DNA of 64,000 nt from Pseudomonas amygdali (GTDB lineage Bacteria > Pseudomonadota > Gammaproteobacteria > Pseudomonadales > Pseudomonadaceae). The stretch covers positions 1 through 64,000 of the forward strand of contig NZ_LKBW01000266.1 in the NCBI RefSeq assembly GCF_002699855.1. The letters run 5' to 3'. Position numbers and translations under genes: made by a program. Under the pieces are notes generated by a model. The model searched no databases and was not told the DNA's origin. It was given only the letters and a program-made list of their open reading frames with translations. The number at the start of each line of letters is the position of its first letter. The first letter of the stretch is position 1. Positions 41,280 through 51,224 of this stretch are shown here, in pieces.

Positions 41280-41510
41280 TCACTGTCGTGTTCGCAGTTT
41301 TTCCGCAACCCACCCGACCGCCCAGCTTACCGGGTCATGGGACTGCATGGGCAGCAACGGTTTTCCTTCACGTGCGGCCAGCCTGCCTTGCGTCTCAGCC
41401 TCACCATGAATCCAGATCGTACTTTGCTTGAATCCCTCGGCACGTTGACGTTCCCTGTAATAACGTTGCCGGACAAGCGCTTCTTGACGCTTCTTCTCTT
41501 GTTCAGACAT
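41280..41510 (-). CDS. Small charged protein of unknown function
   Basis: The ATG at 41510 gives 76 residues. The N-terminal half is highly charged and probably helical (EKKRQEALVRQRYYRERQRAEG). The middle KQSTIWIH could form a beta strand, as in ribbon-helix-helix proteins, but that is only a guess. No catalytic or metal motif is visible. It is convergent with the metalloprotease and divergent from the Spx/ArsC-like gene, in a stretch that looks accessory. The ribosome site is weak. Confidence 0.55.
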   Translation of the reverse strand: MSEQEKKRQEALVRQRYYRERQRAEGFKQSTIWIHGEAETQGRLAAREGKPLLPMQSHDPVSWAVGWVAEKLRTRQ

Positions 41511-41743
41511 AACGCACCCAGCCTTTAAATGGAAAGCAATAATTGCCCGCCCGGGCGTGCCACTCAAGCGTGGAAGGGTGAAGTTTTCTTAATGACAGTT
41601 AGGGTTATTATCTAGTTTTTGTTCAGTCTCTGTACCAGCGCTGTCATAACACGAAGCGGTCTGACGTGGCATAATACCCGGCTAAATTGCGAGGAGAGAA
41701 AGTGGGGAGTATCGAGCAAGATCAGCCACCCCACCCCAAAACG

Positions 41744-42091
41744 ATGACTTACACTCTATTTGGCATCAAAGCCTGCGACACCATGAAGAAGGCCCGCACC
41801 TGGCTCGACGATAATTCCGTGAGCTACGATTTTCATGACTACAAGACACAGGGCATCGACCGGGAACACCTCGCGCAGTGGTGCAATGAACACGGCTGGC
41901 AGGTCGTGCTGAACCGCGCAGGCACTACCTTTCGCAAGCTCGATGACGGACAAAAGGCCGATCTCGATCAAGCGAAAGCCATAGAACTGATGCTCGCGCA
42001 GCCGTCCATGATCAAGCGTCCGGTGCTTGATCTGGGCAATAAAACCCTGATCGGCTTCAAGCCCGACCTGTATGCAGCGGCTTTACAGTAA
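41744..42091 (+). CDS. Spx/ArsC-family protein (YffB-like)
   Basis: This 115-residue thioredoxin-fold protein has the single-cysteine motif GIKACDTMKKA and the RPVLDLGNKTLIGF motif of the ArsC/Spx/YffB group. YffB-type proteins are often encoded beside dapE/dapD genes, as here. Function is not settled; true arsenate reductase activity is doubtful. The ATG at 41744 matches the family start but has no ribosome site. A GTG at 41702, with GAGGAG five bases upstream, would add 14 residues and may be the real start. Confidence 0.85.
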   Translation: MTYTLFGIKACDTMKKARTWLDDNSVSYDFHDYKTQGIDREHLAQWCNEHGWQVVLNRAGTTFRKLDDGQKADLDQAKAIELMLAQPSMIKRPVLDLGNKTLIGFKPDLYAAALQ

Positions 42092-42138
42092 GCCAGAGCG
42101 CTACTGAAAGCCCCTTGATAAAGCCAAGAGGTATTTAC

Positions 42139-43173
42139 ATGTCCACTACCCTGTTCAGCCTGGCCTTCGGCGTCGGCACTCAAAATCGTCAAGGCTCATG
42201 GCTCGAAGTATTTTACGCTCAGCCGCTGATCAATCCTTCCGTAGAACTGGTCGCGGCCATCGCGCCTGTTCTGGGTTACACCAACGGCAATCAGGCAATC
42301 ACCTTCAATGTAGACCTGGCATACAAGCTGGCCGAGGCGGTCAAATCCGTGGACGCGACCCAGGCCGCGCTGCTGACTCGTCTGGCGGAAAGCCAGAAGC
42401 CGCTGGTTGCCACCCTGCTGGCTGAAGACGCAACCCTGACGTCGACTCCAGAGGCTTACCTCAAGCTGCACCTGCTGTCGCATCGCCTGGTCAAGCCACA
42501 CGGCCTGAACCTGGCAGGTATCTTCCCGTTGCTGCCAAACGTAGCCTGGACCAGCCAGGGCGCGGTCGATCTTGCCGAACTGGCCGAACGTCAGCTTGAA
42601 GCACGCCTTAAAGGCGAACTGCTGGAAGTGTTCTCGGTCGACAAATTCCCGAAAATGACCGACTACGTCGTACCGAGCGGCGTTCGTATCGCTGACAGTG
42701 CTCGCGTACGTCTGGGCGCTTACATCGGCGAAGGCACCACCGTCATGCACGAAGGCTTCGTCAACTTCAATGGCGGCACCGAAGGCCCGGGCATGATCGA
42801 AGGCCGCGTTTCTGCAGGCGTATTCGTCGGCAAGGGCTCGGATCTGGGTGGCGGCTGCTCGACCATGGGTACGCTGTCGGGTGGCGGCAACATCATCATC
42901 AAGGTTGGCGAAGGCTGCCTGATCGGTGCCAACGCCGGCATCGGTATTCCGCTGGGCGATCGCAATACCGTGGAATCGGGTCTGTATGTGACCGCCGGCA
43001 CCAAGGTCGCGCTGCTCGATGAAAACAACGAACTGGTCAAGATCGTCAAGGCACGCGAGCTGGCAGGCCAGAACGACCTGTTGTTCCGTCGCAACTCGCA
43101 GACCGGCGCAGTGGAATGCAAAACCCACAAGTCGGCCATCGAGCTGAACGAAGCACTGCACGCTCATAACTGA
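42139..43173 (+). CDS. dapD: 2,3,4,5-tetrahydropyridine-2,6-dicarboxylate N-succinyltransferase
   Basis: DapD adds the succinyl group in lysine/diaminopimelate synthesis. The 344-residue product has an N-terminal helical domain and a C-terminal left-handed beta helix (about 180-300) with GEGTTVMHEGFVNFN and GGGCSTMGTLSGGG motifs. It is the longer DapD type found in Pseudomonas. I chose the ATG at 42139 (AAGAGG upstream), nine codons inside a longer frame. Confidence 0.95.
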   Translation: MSTTLFSLAFGVGTQNRQGSWLEVFYAQPLINPSVELVAAIAPVLGYTNGNQAITFNVDLAYKLAEAVKSVDATQAALLTRLAESQKPLVATLLAEDATLTSTPEAYLKLHLLSHRLVKPHGLNLAGIFPLLPNVAWTSQGAVDLAELAERQLEARLKGELLEVFSVDKFPKMTDYVVPSGVRIADSARVRLGAYIGEGTTVMHEGFVNFNGGTEGPGMIEGRVSAGVFVGKGSDLGGGCSTMGTLSGGGNIIIKVGEGCLIGANAGIGIPLGDRNTVESGLYVTAGTKVALLDENNELVKIVKARELAGQNDLLFRRNSQTGAVECKTHKSAIELNEALHAHN

Positions 43174-43231
43174 TGCTGTGTGTGGGTTCAAGGCTGCGGC
43201 CTTGAACCCGCCTCCACACGCTGGACGAACA

Positions 43232-44438
43232 ATGCCCCTCATTTCTCCCTGGCGTGGCGACTTCCCCGCTATCGCCGCCCTGCAACGGCAAGGCCAGACC
43301 TATCTGGACAACGCCGCCACCACGCAAAAACCCCAGGCGCTGATCGATGCCCTGACTCATTACTACGTCAACGGTGCCGCCAACGTGCATCGTGCCCAGC
43401 ATCTGCCGGGCGCACACGCCACCCAGGCGTTTGAAGCCAGCCGTGGCAAGGCCGCGCACTGGCTGAATGCCGGCGAGAGCGGACAAATCATCTTTACCCA
43501 CGGGGCCACTTCTGCGCTCAACCTGCTGGCCTATGGGTTGGAGCATAGTTTCACTGCGGGCGACGAGATCGCCATTAGCGCACTGGAACATCACGCCAAC
43601 CTGCTGCCGTGGCAGCAACTGGCTCAGCGCCGCGGCCTGAAACTGGTGATACTGCCGCTCGATCCCGATGGTGTAATCGACTGCCATGCTGCGGCCAGTC
43701 TGATCGGCCCTCGCACGCGTCTGCTCGCAGTCAGTCAGCTGTCCAACGTGCTCGGCACTTGGCAGCCGCTCGCCCGCCTTATCGCACTGGCGAAAGCGCA
43801 AGGTGCGCTCACGGTCGTGGACGGATCACAAGGTGTGGTGCATGGACGCCACGATGTACAGGCACTGGGCTGCGACTTTTATGTGTTTTCCAGCCACAAG
43901 CTTTATGGTCCGGAAGGGCTAGGTGTGCTGTACGGACGCAGCGACGCGCTACCGAACCTGACGCACTGGCAGTTCGGCGGCGAGATGGTGCTGACCGCCG
44001 ATTATCAACACGCGAAATTTCGCCCGGCCCCGCTGGGATTTGAAGCGGGCACCCCGCCCATCGCCAGCGTGATCGGTCTGGGCGCTACGCTGGCTTACCT
44101 GGAAAGCCTTGATCATCAGGCGGTCGCGGAACACGAAGCAAATCTGCACCGTCGCCTGCTTGAAGGCCTGCAAAGGCGTGAAGGTATTCAGGTATTGGGC
44201 TCACCGGACCTGGCACTGGCCAGTTTCGTCGTGGACGGCATACACAACGCCGATCTGGCTCATTTGCTGACCGAACAGGGTATTGCCGTGCGCGCTGGTC
44301 GTCACTGCGCGATGCCACTGTTCGATACACTCGGTCTGCCCAGCGCAATTCGTGTTTCACTTGCGCTCTACAATGATTCAGATGACTTGCTGCGGTTTTT
44401 TCAGCGCACTGGATCAGGCACTGGAGCTGCTTCGATGA
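43232..44438 (+). pseudogene. csdA: Cysteine desulfurase CsdA, frame-shifted near its 3' end
   Basis: CsdA is a PLP enzyme that takes sulfur from cysteine and passes it to CsdE. The catalytic parts are intact: the N-terminal YLDNAATTQKPQ, the Schiff-base Lys223 in SSHKLYGPEG, and the persulfide Cys359 in AGRHCAMP. At 44396-44401 there is a run of six T. With five T the frame would continue SALDQALELLR and stop at 44438, giving the expected 401 residues and an ATGA overlap with csdE. With six T, residues 391-401 become QRTGSGTGAAS and the frame runs on into csdE, so a fused 525-residue product (43232-44809) is predicted. The enzyme may well remain active. A sequencing error in the homopolymer is possible. 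Confidence 0.85.
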
Positions 44439-44850
44439 CTCTCCCCGCATTGGCGCAGACCGCGCTCGACAGCTTTTCCCAGCCACAGAGCTGGGAACAG
44501 CGCGCACGCTTGCTCATGCAATGGGGGGATCGCCTCCCCTCGTTGAGCGACGAAGAAAAGACGGACGACAATCTGGTACACGGCTGTGAAAGCAAGGTCT
44601 GGCTGACGGGCGAAGTCAGCGCAGGAGCCTGGCTGTTCCGGGCCAGCAGCGACGCCCGGCTGATTCGAGGTCTGGTGGCGCTACTGCTGGCCCGCGTTAA
44701 CGGTCTGTCGGCCCCGGAGCCCCGGAGCTGGAAGCCGTGGACTTGTCTGACTGGTTCGATCAGTTGGGCCTTGGTCGCCAGCTCTCACCGTCACGCAGCA
44801 ACGGCCTGAATGCCGTGCTACAGAAGATGCGTCAGCTGACTCAAGCCTGA
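44435..44850 (+). pseudogene. csdE: SufE-like sulfur acceptor CsdE, 3' part shifted by an 8-bp tandem duplication
   Basis: CsdE accepts sulfur from CsdA on a cysteine. Residues 1-95 fit the SufE family, including Cys51 in VHGCESKVW. After residue 95 (SAPE), an 8-bp tandem duplication (CCCCGGAG at 44712-44719 and 44720-44727) shifts the frame. The read product ends 29 residues later at 44809. Without one copy the frame would continue LEAVDLSDWFDQLGLG and stop at 44850, giving 135 residues, the normal size. The lost part is the C-terminal helical region. The intact frame would overlap the convergent tcdA by 10 bases. Confidence 0.85.
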
Positions 44851-45671
44851 TCGGGCGTTGCAACCGCTGGCTTGACCCGCTCCGAAGGCCGTCGCGCACC
44901 TGCAACCAGCTTGTCAACTGCACGCGTGGCGGCGACCATGCCGAACGTGGCAGTGACCATCATCACCGCGCCGAAGCCGCCTGCACAGTCGAGCTTTACA
45001 CCCTCACCGACGAACCTCTTTTCCAGGCAAATACTGCCATCAGGCTTGGGATAGCGCAGCTGTTCGCTGGAGAACACACAAGGCACGCTGTAGTGGCGGT
45101 TAGGCGTGCGCGAAAAGCCATAGTCGCGACGCAGGGTGGAACGTACCTTGGAGGCCAGCGGGTCGTTGAACGTGCGGTTCAAGTCGGCGATCTGAATCAG
45201 GGTTGGATCAATCTGCCCACCGGCACCACCGGTGGTGACCATCTGGATCTTGCGCCGCTTACACCACGAAATCAGTGCTGCCTTGGCGTTGACGCTGTCG
45301 ATACAGTCGATCACGAAATCCATGTCCGGGGTGATGCACTCAGCCATCGTGTCGCGGGTCACGAAATCAGAAACCGCATGCACGATGCAATCAGGATTGA
45401 TCGCGCGAATCCGCTCGGCCATCACTTCAACCTTCGGCCGACCGACTGTGCTGTCCAGTGCATGCAATTGGCGGTTGCTGTTGCTGACACAGACGTCGTC
45501 CATGTCAAACAGCGAAATCTCGCCCACACCACTGCGTGCCATGGCTTCCGCCGCCCACGAGCCCACGCCGCCGATACCGACCACTGCCACATGAGCCGCG
45601 CGCAGGCGCGCCAGGCCTTCAATGCCGTACAAACGGGCGATGCCAGCGAAACGTGGATCTTCTGCGCTCAT
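44841..45671 (-). CDS. tcdA: tRNA threonylcarbamoyladenosine dehydratase TcdA (CsdL)
   Basis: TcdA cyclises t6A37 of tRNA to ct6A using ATP, working with the CsdA-CsdE sulfur relay. The 276-residue E1-like product has the nucleotide motif VGIGGVGSWAAEA at 31-43 and the DMDDVCVSNSNRQ motif at about 56-68, plus a C-terminal hydrophobic stretch. The ATG at 45671 is preferred over a TTG two codons earlier. It converges on csdE. A clean -10 hexamer TATAAT lies at 45698-45703. Confidence 0.93.
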   Translation of the reverse strand: MSAEDPRFAGIARLYGIEGLARLRAAHVAVVGIGGVGSWAAEAMARSGVGEISLFDMDDVCVSNSNRQLHALDSTVGRPKVEVMAERIRAINPDCIVHAVSDFVTRDTMAECITPDMDFVIDCIDSVNAKAALISWCKRRKIQMVTTGGAGGQIDPTLIQIADLNRTFNDPLASKVRSTLRRDYGFSRTPNRHYSVPCVFSSEQLRYPKPDGSICLEKRFVGEGVKLDCAGGFGAVMMVTATFGMVAATRAVDKLVAGARRPSERVKPAVATPDQA

Positions 45672-46084
45672 GATCAATACCTCAAAAACCGGCGCGCATT
45701 ATAGGGGTTTGTAGGGGGTTAAGGCACCCGGCTTGTCGCCCCGTCGAAATCAGGGCTGACGGGGCAAAAACTATCTCGGGCCTCTCATATAACCCCTTTC
45801 GCTCCGCGCAAAGCCTCTACAAACATATTTGTCCGACCCGCGAGCAAATAAGAGACGAGACTTCCGGTCCGGGCCCGAGATTCTGGATAGCCATGCTGTT
45901 CGCACAATCCCTCCCTTGTCTGGCAGCCATCATTATGGCCGTCCTGTCTGCTCACGCGACCCACCCTGCGCTGTCGACTGCTTGACATATCCACAGCACA
46001 CAATAAACGACGGCCCTAGGTCGTCGTTTTGCTTTAAGATATCCGCCTTTTCGCGCCCAAAGTCTTGCTACCGGAGTTCTGTAC
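45672..46084. other. tcdA-dapE divergent intergenic region
   Basis: This 413-base gap contains the tcdA promoter (TATAAT on the minus strand at 45698-45703), a hairpin CCCCGTC/GACGGGG at 45740-45764 without T tract, and a plus-strand terminator at 46005-46030. No coding frame here looks real. The terminator has no upstream plus-strand gene nearby, so a small RNA or dapE leader structure is possible. Confidence 0.5.
46005..46030 (+). terminator. Orphan intrinsic terminator upstream of dapE
   Basis: AAACGACG/CGTCGTTTT form a stem with a T-rich tail (TTTTGCTTT). A TTGACA hexamer lies 17 bases before it (45982-45987). The terminator faces the dapE direction, 54 bases before the dapE start. Confidence 0.6.
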
Positions 46085-47236
46085 ATGACTGCCCCTACCG
46101 ACCTGTCGCCCACCCTTCAACTTGCCTGCGATCTGATCCGCCGCCCGTCAGTGACGCCGGTCGATGCCGACTGTCAGGCAGTGATGATGCAACGCCTGGG
46201 CAATGCCGGCTTCAAGCTGGAGCCCATGCGTATCGAAGACGTCGATAACTTCTGGGCCACACACGGCACTACCGACGGCCCGGTACTGTGTTTCGCAGGT
46301 CATACGGACGTGGTCCCTACCGGCCCGGTGGAGAACTGGCAGAACGACCCGTTCGATGCGTTGATCGACGAGCACGGCATGCTCTGCGGACGCGGTGCAG
46401 CGGACATGAAAGGCAGCCTGGCAGCCATGCTCGTGGCCGCCGAGCGCTTTGTAGCCGATCACCCGAATCACAAGGGTTCGGTGGCATTCCTGATCACCAG
46501 TGACGAAGAAGGCCCGGCGCACCACGGCACCAAGGCTGTCGTCGAACGTCTGGCAGCGCGCAAGGAGCGTCTGGACTGGTGCATCGTCGGCGAACCTTCG
46601 AGCACCACGCTGGTGGGCGATGTGGTCAAGAACGGGCGTCGTGGCTCGCTGGGCGCCACCCTCACCGTGCGCGGCAAACAGGGCCATGTGGCTTACCCGC
46701 ATCTGGCGAAGAACCCTATTCACCTTGCAGTTCCGGCACTTGCCGAACTGGCTGCAGAGCACTGGGACCATGGCAACGATTTCTTCCCGCCAACCAGCTT
46801 CCAGATCTCCAACCTGAACGCCGGCACGGGTGCAACCAATGTCATCCCGGGTGATCTGGTGGCAGTATTCAACTTCCGTTTTTCGACCGAGTCGACCGTC
46901 GAAGGCTTGCAGCAGCGTGTCGCCGCCATCCTCGACAAGCATGAGCTGGACTGGCATGTGAACTGGGCGTTGTCCGGCCTGCCGTTCCTGACCGAGCCGG
47001 GCGCATTGCTGGACGCCGTGTCGTCCAGCATCAAAAGCGTCACGGGCCGTGACACCAAAGCCTCGACCAGCGGCGGAACCTCCGACGGCCGTTTCATCGC
47101 GACCCTGGGTACGCAAGTGGTTGAACTGGGGCCGGTCAACGCGACGATTCACCAGGTCAACGAGCGGATTCTGGCCAGCGATCTCGACGTGCTGACCGAG
47201 ATCTACTACCAGACCCTGGTCAAGTTGCTCGCCTGA
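46085..47236 (+). CDS. dapE: Succinyl-diaminopimelate desuccinylase
   Basis: DapE removes succinate to give LL-diaminopimelate. The 383-residue dinuclear zinc enzyme has [11 protein letters not shown] with the first metal His and Asp, GRGAADMKG with the bridging Asp, and SDEEGPA with the catalytic Glu. Its stop overlaps the next gene by one base (TGATG). Confidence 0.96.
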
Positions 47237-48045
47237 TGCTGACCTGCCCGATCTGCTCTGCGCCGCTCAGTACCGCCGACAACGGCGTGGTATGCCCGGC
47301 CAACCACCGCTTCGACCGTGCACGTCAGGGGTATCTGAACCTGTTGCCGGTGCAGCACAAGAACAGCCGCGACCCCGGCGACAATCAGGCCATGGTTGAA
47401 GCACGGCGGGACTTCCTCAACGCCGGGCATTACGCCCCGGTAGCCCGGCGGCTGGCTGAACTGGCCGCCGAGCGCTCCCCCGCGCACTGGCTGGACATCG
47501 GCTGCGGCGAAGGTTATTACACCGCGCAAATAGCCGAGGCCCTGCCCCATGCCGACGGCTATGCGCTGGACATCTCCCGCGAAGCCGTGAAACGCGCCTG
47601 CCGTCGTGACCCCAGGCTGACCTGGATGGTTGCCAGCATGGCCCGTGTTCCCTTGCCGGATGCCAGTTGTCAGTTTCTGGCCAGTGTGTTCAGCCCGCTG
47701 GACTGGCTTGAAGCCAAGCGCTTGCTGACGCCTGGCGGCGGACTGATGCGGGTCGGCCCGACCAGCGAACATCTCATGGAACTGCGTCAGCAGCTTTATG
47801 ATGAGGTCCGCGATTATGCCGACGACAAGCACCTGTCTCTGGTGCCACCCGGCATGCAGTTGCAACACAGCGAGACCCTGCGCTATACGCTGAAGCTGAT
47901 CGACGGCCAGTCCCGTGCCGATCTGCTGGCCATGACGCCTCACGGGTGGCGCGCCAGCGCCGAGCGCCGGACTGCCGTCATTGAGCAATCAGGACCTTTC
48001 AAGGTCACCGTTTCCATGCGCTACGATTATTTCGTGCTGCAATAA
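47236..48045 (+). CDS. rlmA: 23S rRNA (guanine-N1)-methyltransferase RlmA
   Basis: RlmA-type enzymes methylate G745 (E. coli numbering) of 23S rRNA. The 269-residue product has an N-terminal zinc site (Cys4, Cys7, Cys20, His24), then FDRARQGYLNLLPVQ, then a class I SAM domain with WLDIGCGEGYYT at about 84-95. The zinc site and the following motif are specific to the RlmA/TlrB group. Its target in this organism is inferred from the family. Translation is probably coupled to dapE. Confidence 0.88.
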   Translation: MLTCPICSAPLSTADNGVVCPANHRFDRARQGYLNLLPVQHKNSRDPGDNQAMVEARRDFLNAGHYAPVARRLAELAAERSPAHWLDIGCGEGYYTAQIAEALPHADGYALDISREAVKRACRRDPRLTWMVASMARVPLPDASCQFLASVFSPLDWLEAKRLLTPGGGLMRVGPTSEHLMELRQQLYDEVRDYADDKHLSLVPPGMQLQHSETLRYTLKLIDGQSRADLLAMTPHGWRASAERRTAVIEQSGPFKVTVSMRYDYFVLQ

Positions 48046-48064
48046 GCATTCAACAGAGGCACCC

Positions 48065-48442
48065 ATGCGCCAACCCGATATCGAGATTTACCTGAAAGAC
48101 GAAGACGTCGACCACAAGGCCATCGCCCAATGGTTGAGCGTCGCCCTGGGCCCGTGCAGTGACTGGAACCAGAAAGGCCAGACCTGGAAGTGCAAGGCCG
48201 GCAATGTGACCGTAACCTGGCTGCCCAAAGCAGTCGGTAAATGGAACAGTCTGCATCTGGACAGCGATCAGACCCCGTGGGAAGACGACATCGCCTGCGC
48301 CCGTGCGGCATTCAAAGTCTTGAACGTCGAAGTGCGCTGCGCACCCGGCACCTGGGTTGAAGAAGAAAGCGATGAAACCGCCGACCGCTGGATACGCGTC
48401 AGCGCCGATGGCGAGGAAGAAATCACCTGGCGCACCTCGTAA
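48065..48442 (+). CDS. Conserved acidic protein of unknown function
   Basis: A 125-residue protein rich in Asp, Glu and Trp with no signal peptide or membrane segment. It starts MRQPDIEIYLKDEDVDH at an ATG 19 bases after rlmA and is likely co-transcribed with it. No catalytic motif is visible. It resembles a conserved Pseudomonas protein, but I cannot name a family. Confidence 0.75.
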   Translation: MRQPDIEIYLKDEDVDHKAIAQWLSVALGPCSDWNQKGQTWKCKAGNVTVTWLPKAVGKWNSLHLDSDQTPWEDDIACARAAFKVLNVEVRCAPGTWVEEESDETADRWIRVSADGEEEITWRTS

Positions 48443-48606
48443 GCCTTTTGCAGCGACGGCATCAGGATGTGCCGTCGTGGCTCTCGAAGGTGGCCGCTCA
48501 GTCTTTACTCTTCTACAAACACCAGGCTTTTTGCCGATCGCTTCGGGATACGTCACACTGACGCCCATCTCGGGCAGTCGCCCGTCCCTTACTCAGCAGA
48601 AGCCGT

Positions 48607-51108
48607 ATGACCCGTTCTCCGTTCCGTCGTCTTGTGTTCGGCACCCTGCGCCGATTGTTGTATCTCTGGGTGCGCTCGGAAACCATCAATCAGTCGTCTT
48701 TTACGCTCAACCTGGACCGTAGCCGTCCGGTGTTCTATGCCCTGCAGTCGCCGTCGATCAGCGATCTGGCGGTGATCGACACCGAATGTCGCAAGGCTGG
48801 CCTGCCTCGCCCCGTATTGTCGATAGCGGTCGGCAACCTGATAGAGCCAGCTGCATTCTTTTACCTGACTCCGGCGCCTGACTGGCTTGGCCGCCAGGAC
48901 AAGCGCGGCGCACCGCCGACACTGGAGCGTCTGGTCGCAGCCGTGAGCCAGAATCCCGGCGAAGATGCGCAGATCATCCCGGTCAGTGTGTTCTGGGGGC
49001 AGTCACCTGACCGCGAGTCCAGCGCCTGGAAACTGCTGTTCGCCGACAGCTGGGCAGTGACCGGTCGCTTGCGTCGTCTGGTCAGCATTCTGATTCTGGG
49101 TCGCAAGACCCGTGTACAGTTTTCCGCGCCCATTCACATGCGCGAGCTGGTGGGTGAAAACAAAGGTTACGAACTGACCCTGCGCATGACCCAGCGCCTG
49201 CTGCGCGTGCACTTTCGCAACCTGAAAAGCGCGGTCATCGGCCCGGACGTTTCGCACCGGCGCACCGTGGTCAAAGGGCTGCTGGACGAGCCGCTGGTCA
49301 AGCAGGCGATCATCGAAGAAGCCGAACGGGAGAACATTACGCAGGACAAGGCACGGGACCGGGCGCTGAGCTACGGCAACGAGATCGCCTCGGACTACAC
49401 CTATTCCGTCATCCGTTTCATGGAAGTCGTCCTCAGCTGGTTCTGGAACAAGATTTACGACGGCATCAAAGTCAGCCACATCGAAGGCGTGCAGGAAGTG
49501 GCGCCAGGGCATGAAGTCATTTACGTCCCTTGCCACCGCAGCCATATCGATTACCTGCTGCTGTCCTATCTGTTGTTTCGCAACGGGCTCACGCCGCCGC
49601 ACATCGCTGCCGGCATCAACCTGAACATGCCGGTCGTCGGCAGCCTGCTGCGCCGTGGCGGGGCGTTTTTCATGCGCCGCACATTCAAGGGCAACCCGCT
49701 GTATACAGCGGTTTTCACCGAGTACCTGCACACACTGTTCATCAAGGGTTTCCCGGTCGAATACTTTGTCGAAGGCGGTCGCTCGCGGACCGGGCGCATG
49801 TTGCAACCGAAAACCGGCATGCTCGCCATCACCCTGCGCAGCTTCCTGCGCAACTCGCGGATGCCGATTGTGTTCGTTCCGGTGTACATCGGCTATGAGC
49901 GCGTGCTGGAAGGCCGTACCTATCTGGGCGAATTGCGCGGAGCGACCAAGAAGAAAGAGTCGATCTTCGACATATTCAAAGTCATCGGTGCGCTGAAGCA
50001 GCGTTTCGGCCAGGTATCGGTGAACTTCGGTGCCCCCATCAAGCTGGCCGAATTTCTTGACGGCGAACAACCGGACTGGCGCGAGCAGGCGCTGGCACCG
50101 CAATTTCGCCCGGAATGGCTGAGCGAAACCACTCATAGGCTGGGTGAACGTGTGGCCCAGCACCTGAATGAAGCCGCCGCCGTCAACCCGATGAACCTGG
50201 TTGCTGTGGCCTTGCTGTCAACGCAAAGGCTGGCGCTGGACGATCAGGCCATGGAGCGTGTTCTCGACCTTTACCTGACGCTGCTGCGCGCCGTACCTTA
50301 CTCGCCGCACACCACGTTGCCGGAAGGCGACGGGCGCTCGCTGATCGAGCACGTCAAAGGCATGGACCTGCTCGCCGAACAAAAAGATGCATTGGGCAAA
50401 ATTCTGTACCTCAACGAACAGAATGCAGTCCTGATGACGTACTACCGCAACAACGTCTTGCACATCTTTGCCCTGCCCTCATTGCTGGCCAGCTTTTTCC
50501 AGAGCTCGTCGCGCATGAGCCGCGAACAGATCCTGCGCTACACGCGTGCGCTGTACCCGTTCCTGCAATCTGAATTGTTCATTCGCTGGCCGCTGAGCGA
50601 GCTGGATGAGGTGGTCGATCAATGGCTGGCTGCGTTCGTCGAGCAAGGCTTGCTGCGCTTCAAAAAGGACGTCTATGTGCGTCCGGAGCCCAGCTCCCGC
50701 GAGTTCGTGCTGCTGACCCTGTTGTCACGGGCCATCGCGCAGACCCTGCAGCGCTTCTACATGGCAATCGCCTTGTTGCTCAACAGTGGACAGAACACGT
50801 TGAGCGCCGAGCAGCTGGAAGACCTGTGTACGGTCATGGCCCAGCGCCTGTCTATTCTGCATGGCCTTAATGCACCAGAGTTCTTCGACAAGAGTCTATT
50901 CAGGCACTTCATCCAGACCTTGCTGGACCTGGGCGTGCTGCGCAAGGACAGCGCCGGCAAGCTGAGCTATCACCCGATGCTGGGCGAACTGGCAGAAGGT
51001 GCGGCCAAGCGGGTGTTACCGGCCGAAATCCGTCTGTCGATACGGCAAGTGGCGTTACACAGCAATGAAGAAGAGCAGGATGCGGGAAATGGTGAAGGGG
51101 TAGCGTAG
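48607..51108 (+). CDS. plsB: Glycerol-3-phosphate 1-O-acyltransferase PlsB
   Basis: PlsB starts phospholipid synthesis by acylating glycerol 3-phosphate at the inner membrane. The 833-residue product has the acyltransferase HX4D motif at His310-Asp315 ([12 protein letters not shown]), the [17 protein letters not shown] block at about 345-361 and the EGGRSRTG glycerol-phosphate site. The ATG is preceded by only a weak AGCAGAAG. The 164-base gap upstream has a CGACGGCA/TGCCGTCG hairpin near 48454-48477. Confidence 0.95.
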   Translation: MTRSPFRRLVFGTLRRLLYLWVRSETINQSSFTLNLDRSRPVFYALQSPSISDLAVIDTECRKAGLPRPVLSIAVGNLIEPAAFFYLTPAPDWLGRQDKRGAPPTLERLVAAVSQNPGEDAQIIPVSVFWGQSPDRESSAWKLLFADSWAVTGRLRRLVSILILGRKTRVQFSAPIHMRELVGENKGYELTLRMTQRLLRVHFRNLKSAVIGPDVSHRRTVVKGLLDEPLVKQAIIEEAERENITQDKARDRALSYGNEIASDYTYSVIRFMEVVLSWFWNKIYDGIKVSHIEGVQEVAPGHEVIYVPCHRSHIDYLLLSYLLFRNGLTPPHIAAGINLNMPVVGSLLRRGGAFFMRRTFKGNPLYTAVFTEYLHTLFIKGFPVEYFVEGGRSRTGRMLQPKTGMLAITLRSFLRNSRMPIVFVPVYIGYERVLEGRTYLGELRGATKKKESIFDIFKVIGALKQRFGQVSVNFGAPIKLAEFLDGEQPDWREQALAPQFRPEWLSETTHRLGERVAQHLNEAAAVNPMNLVAVALLSTQRLALDDQAMERVLDLYLTLLRAVPYSPHTTLPEGDGRSLIEHVKGMDLLAEQKDALGKILYLNEQNAVLMTYYRNNVLHIFALPSLLASFFQSSSRMSREQILRYTRALYPFLQSELFIRWPLSELDEVVDQWLAAFVEQGLLRFKKDVYVRPEPSSREFVLLTLLSRAIAQTLQRFYMAIALLLNSGQNTLSAEQLEDLCTVMAQRLSILHGLNAPEFFDKSLFRHFIQTLLDLGVLRKDSAGKLSYHPMLGELAEGAAKRVLPAEIRLSIRQVALHSNEEEQDAGNGEGVA

Positions 51109-51224
51109 GGCTTTTCCGCAATTAGCCGGGGATCTTTAGACACGTGTTTTATGCTCCCCGGCCGCTGCTAAGGTGTGGTTTGTACCCATGACTGGTACTC
51201 ATCACACTCAATAAGGAAATTGAA

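Noticed and set aside
45829..46248. Reading frame across the tcdA-dapE gap into dapE
   Set aside because: Shadow of dapE at its end, odd composition, no ribosome site; it also crosses the terminator at 46005-46030.
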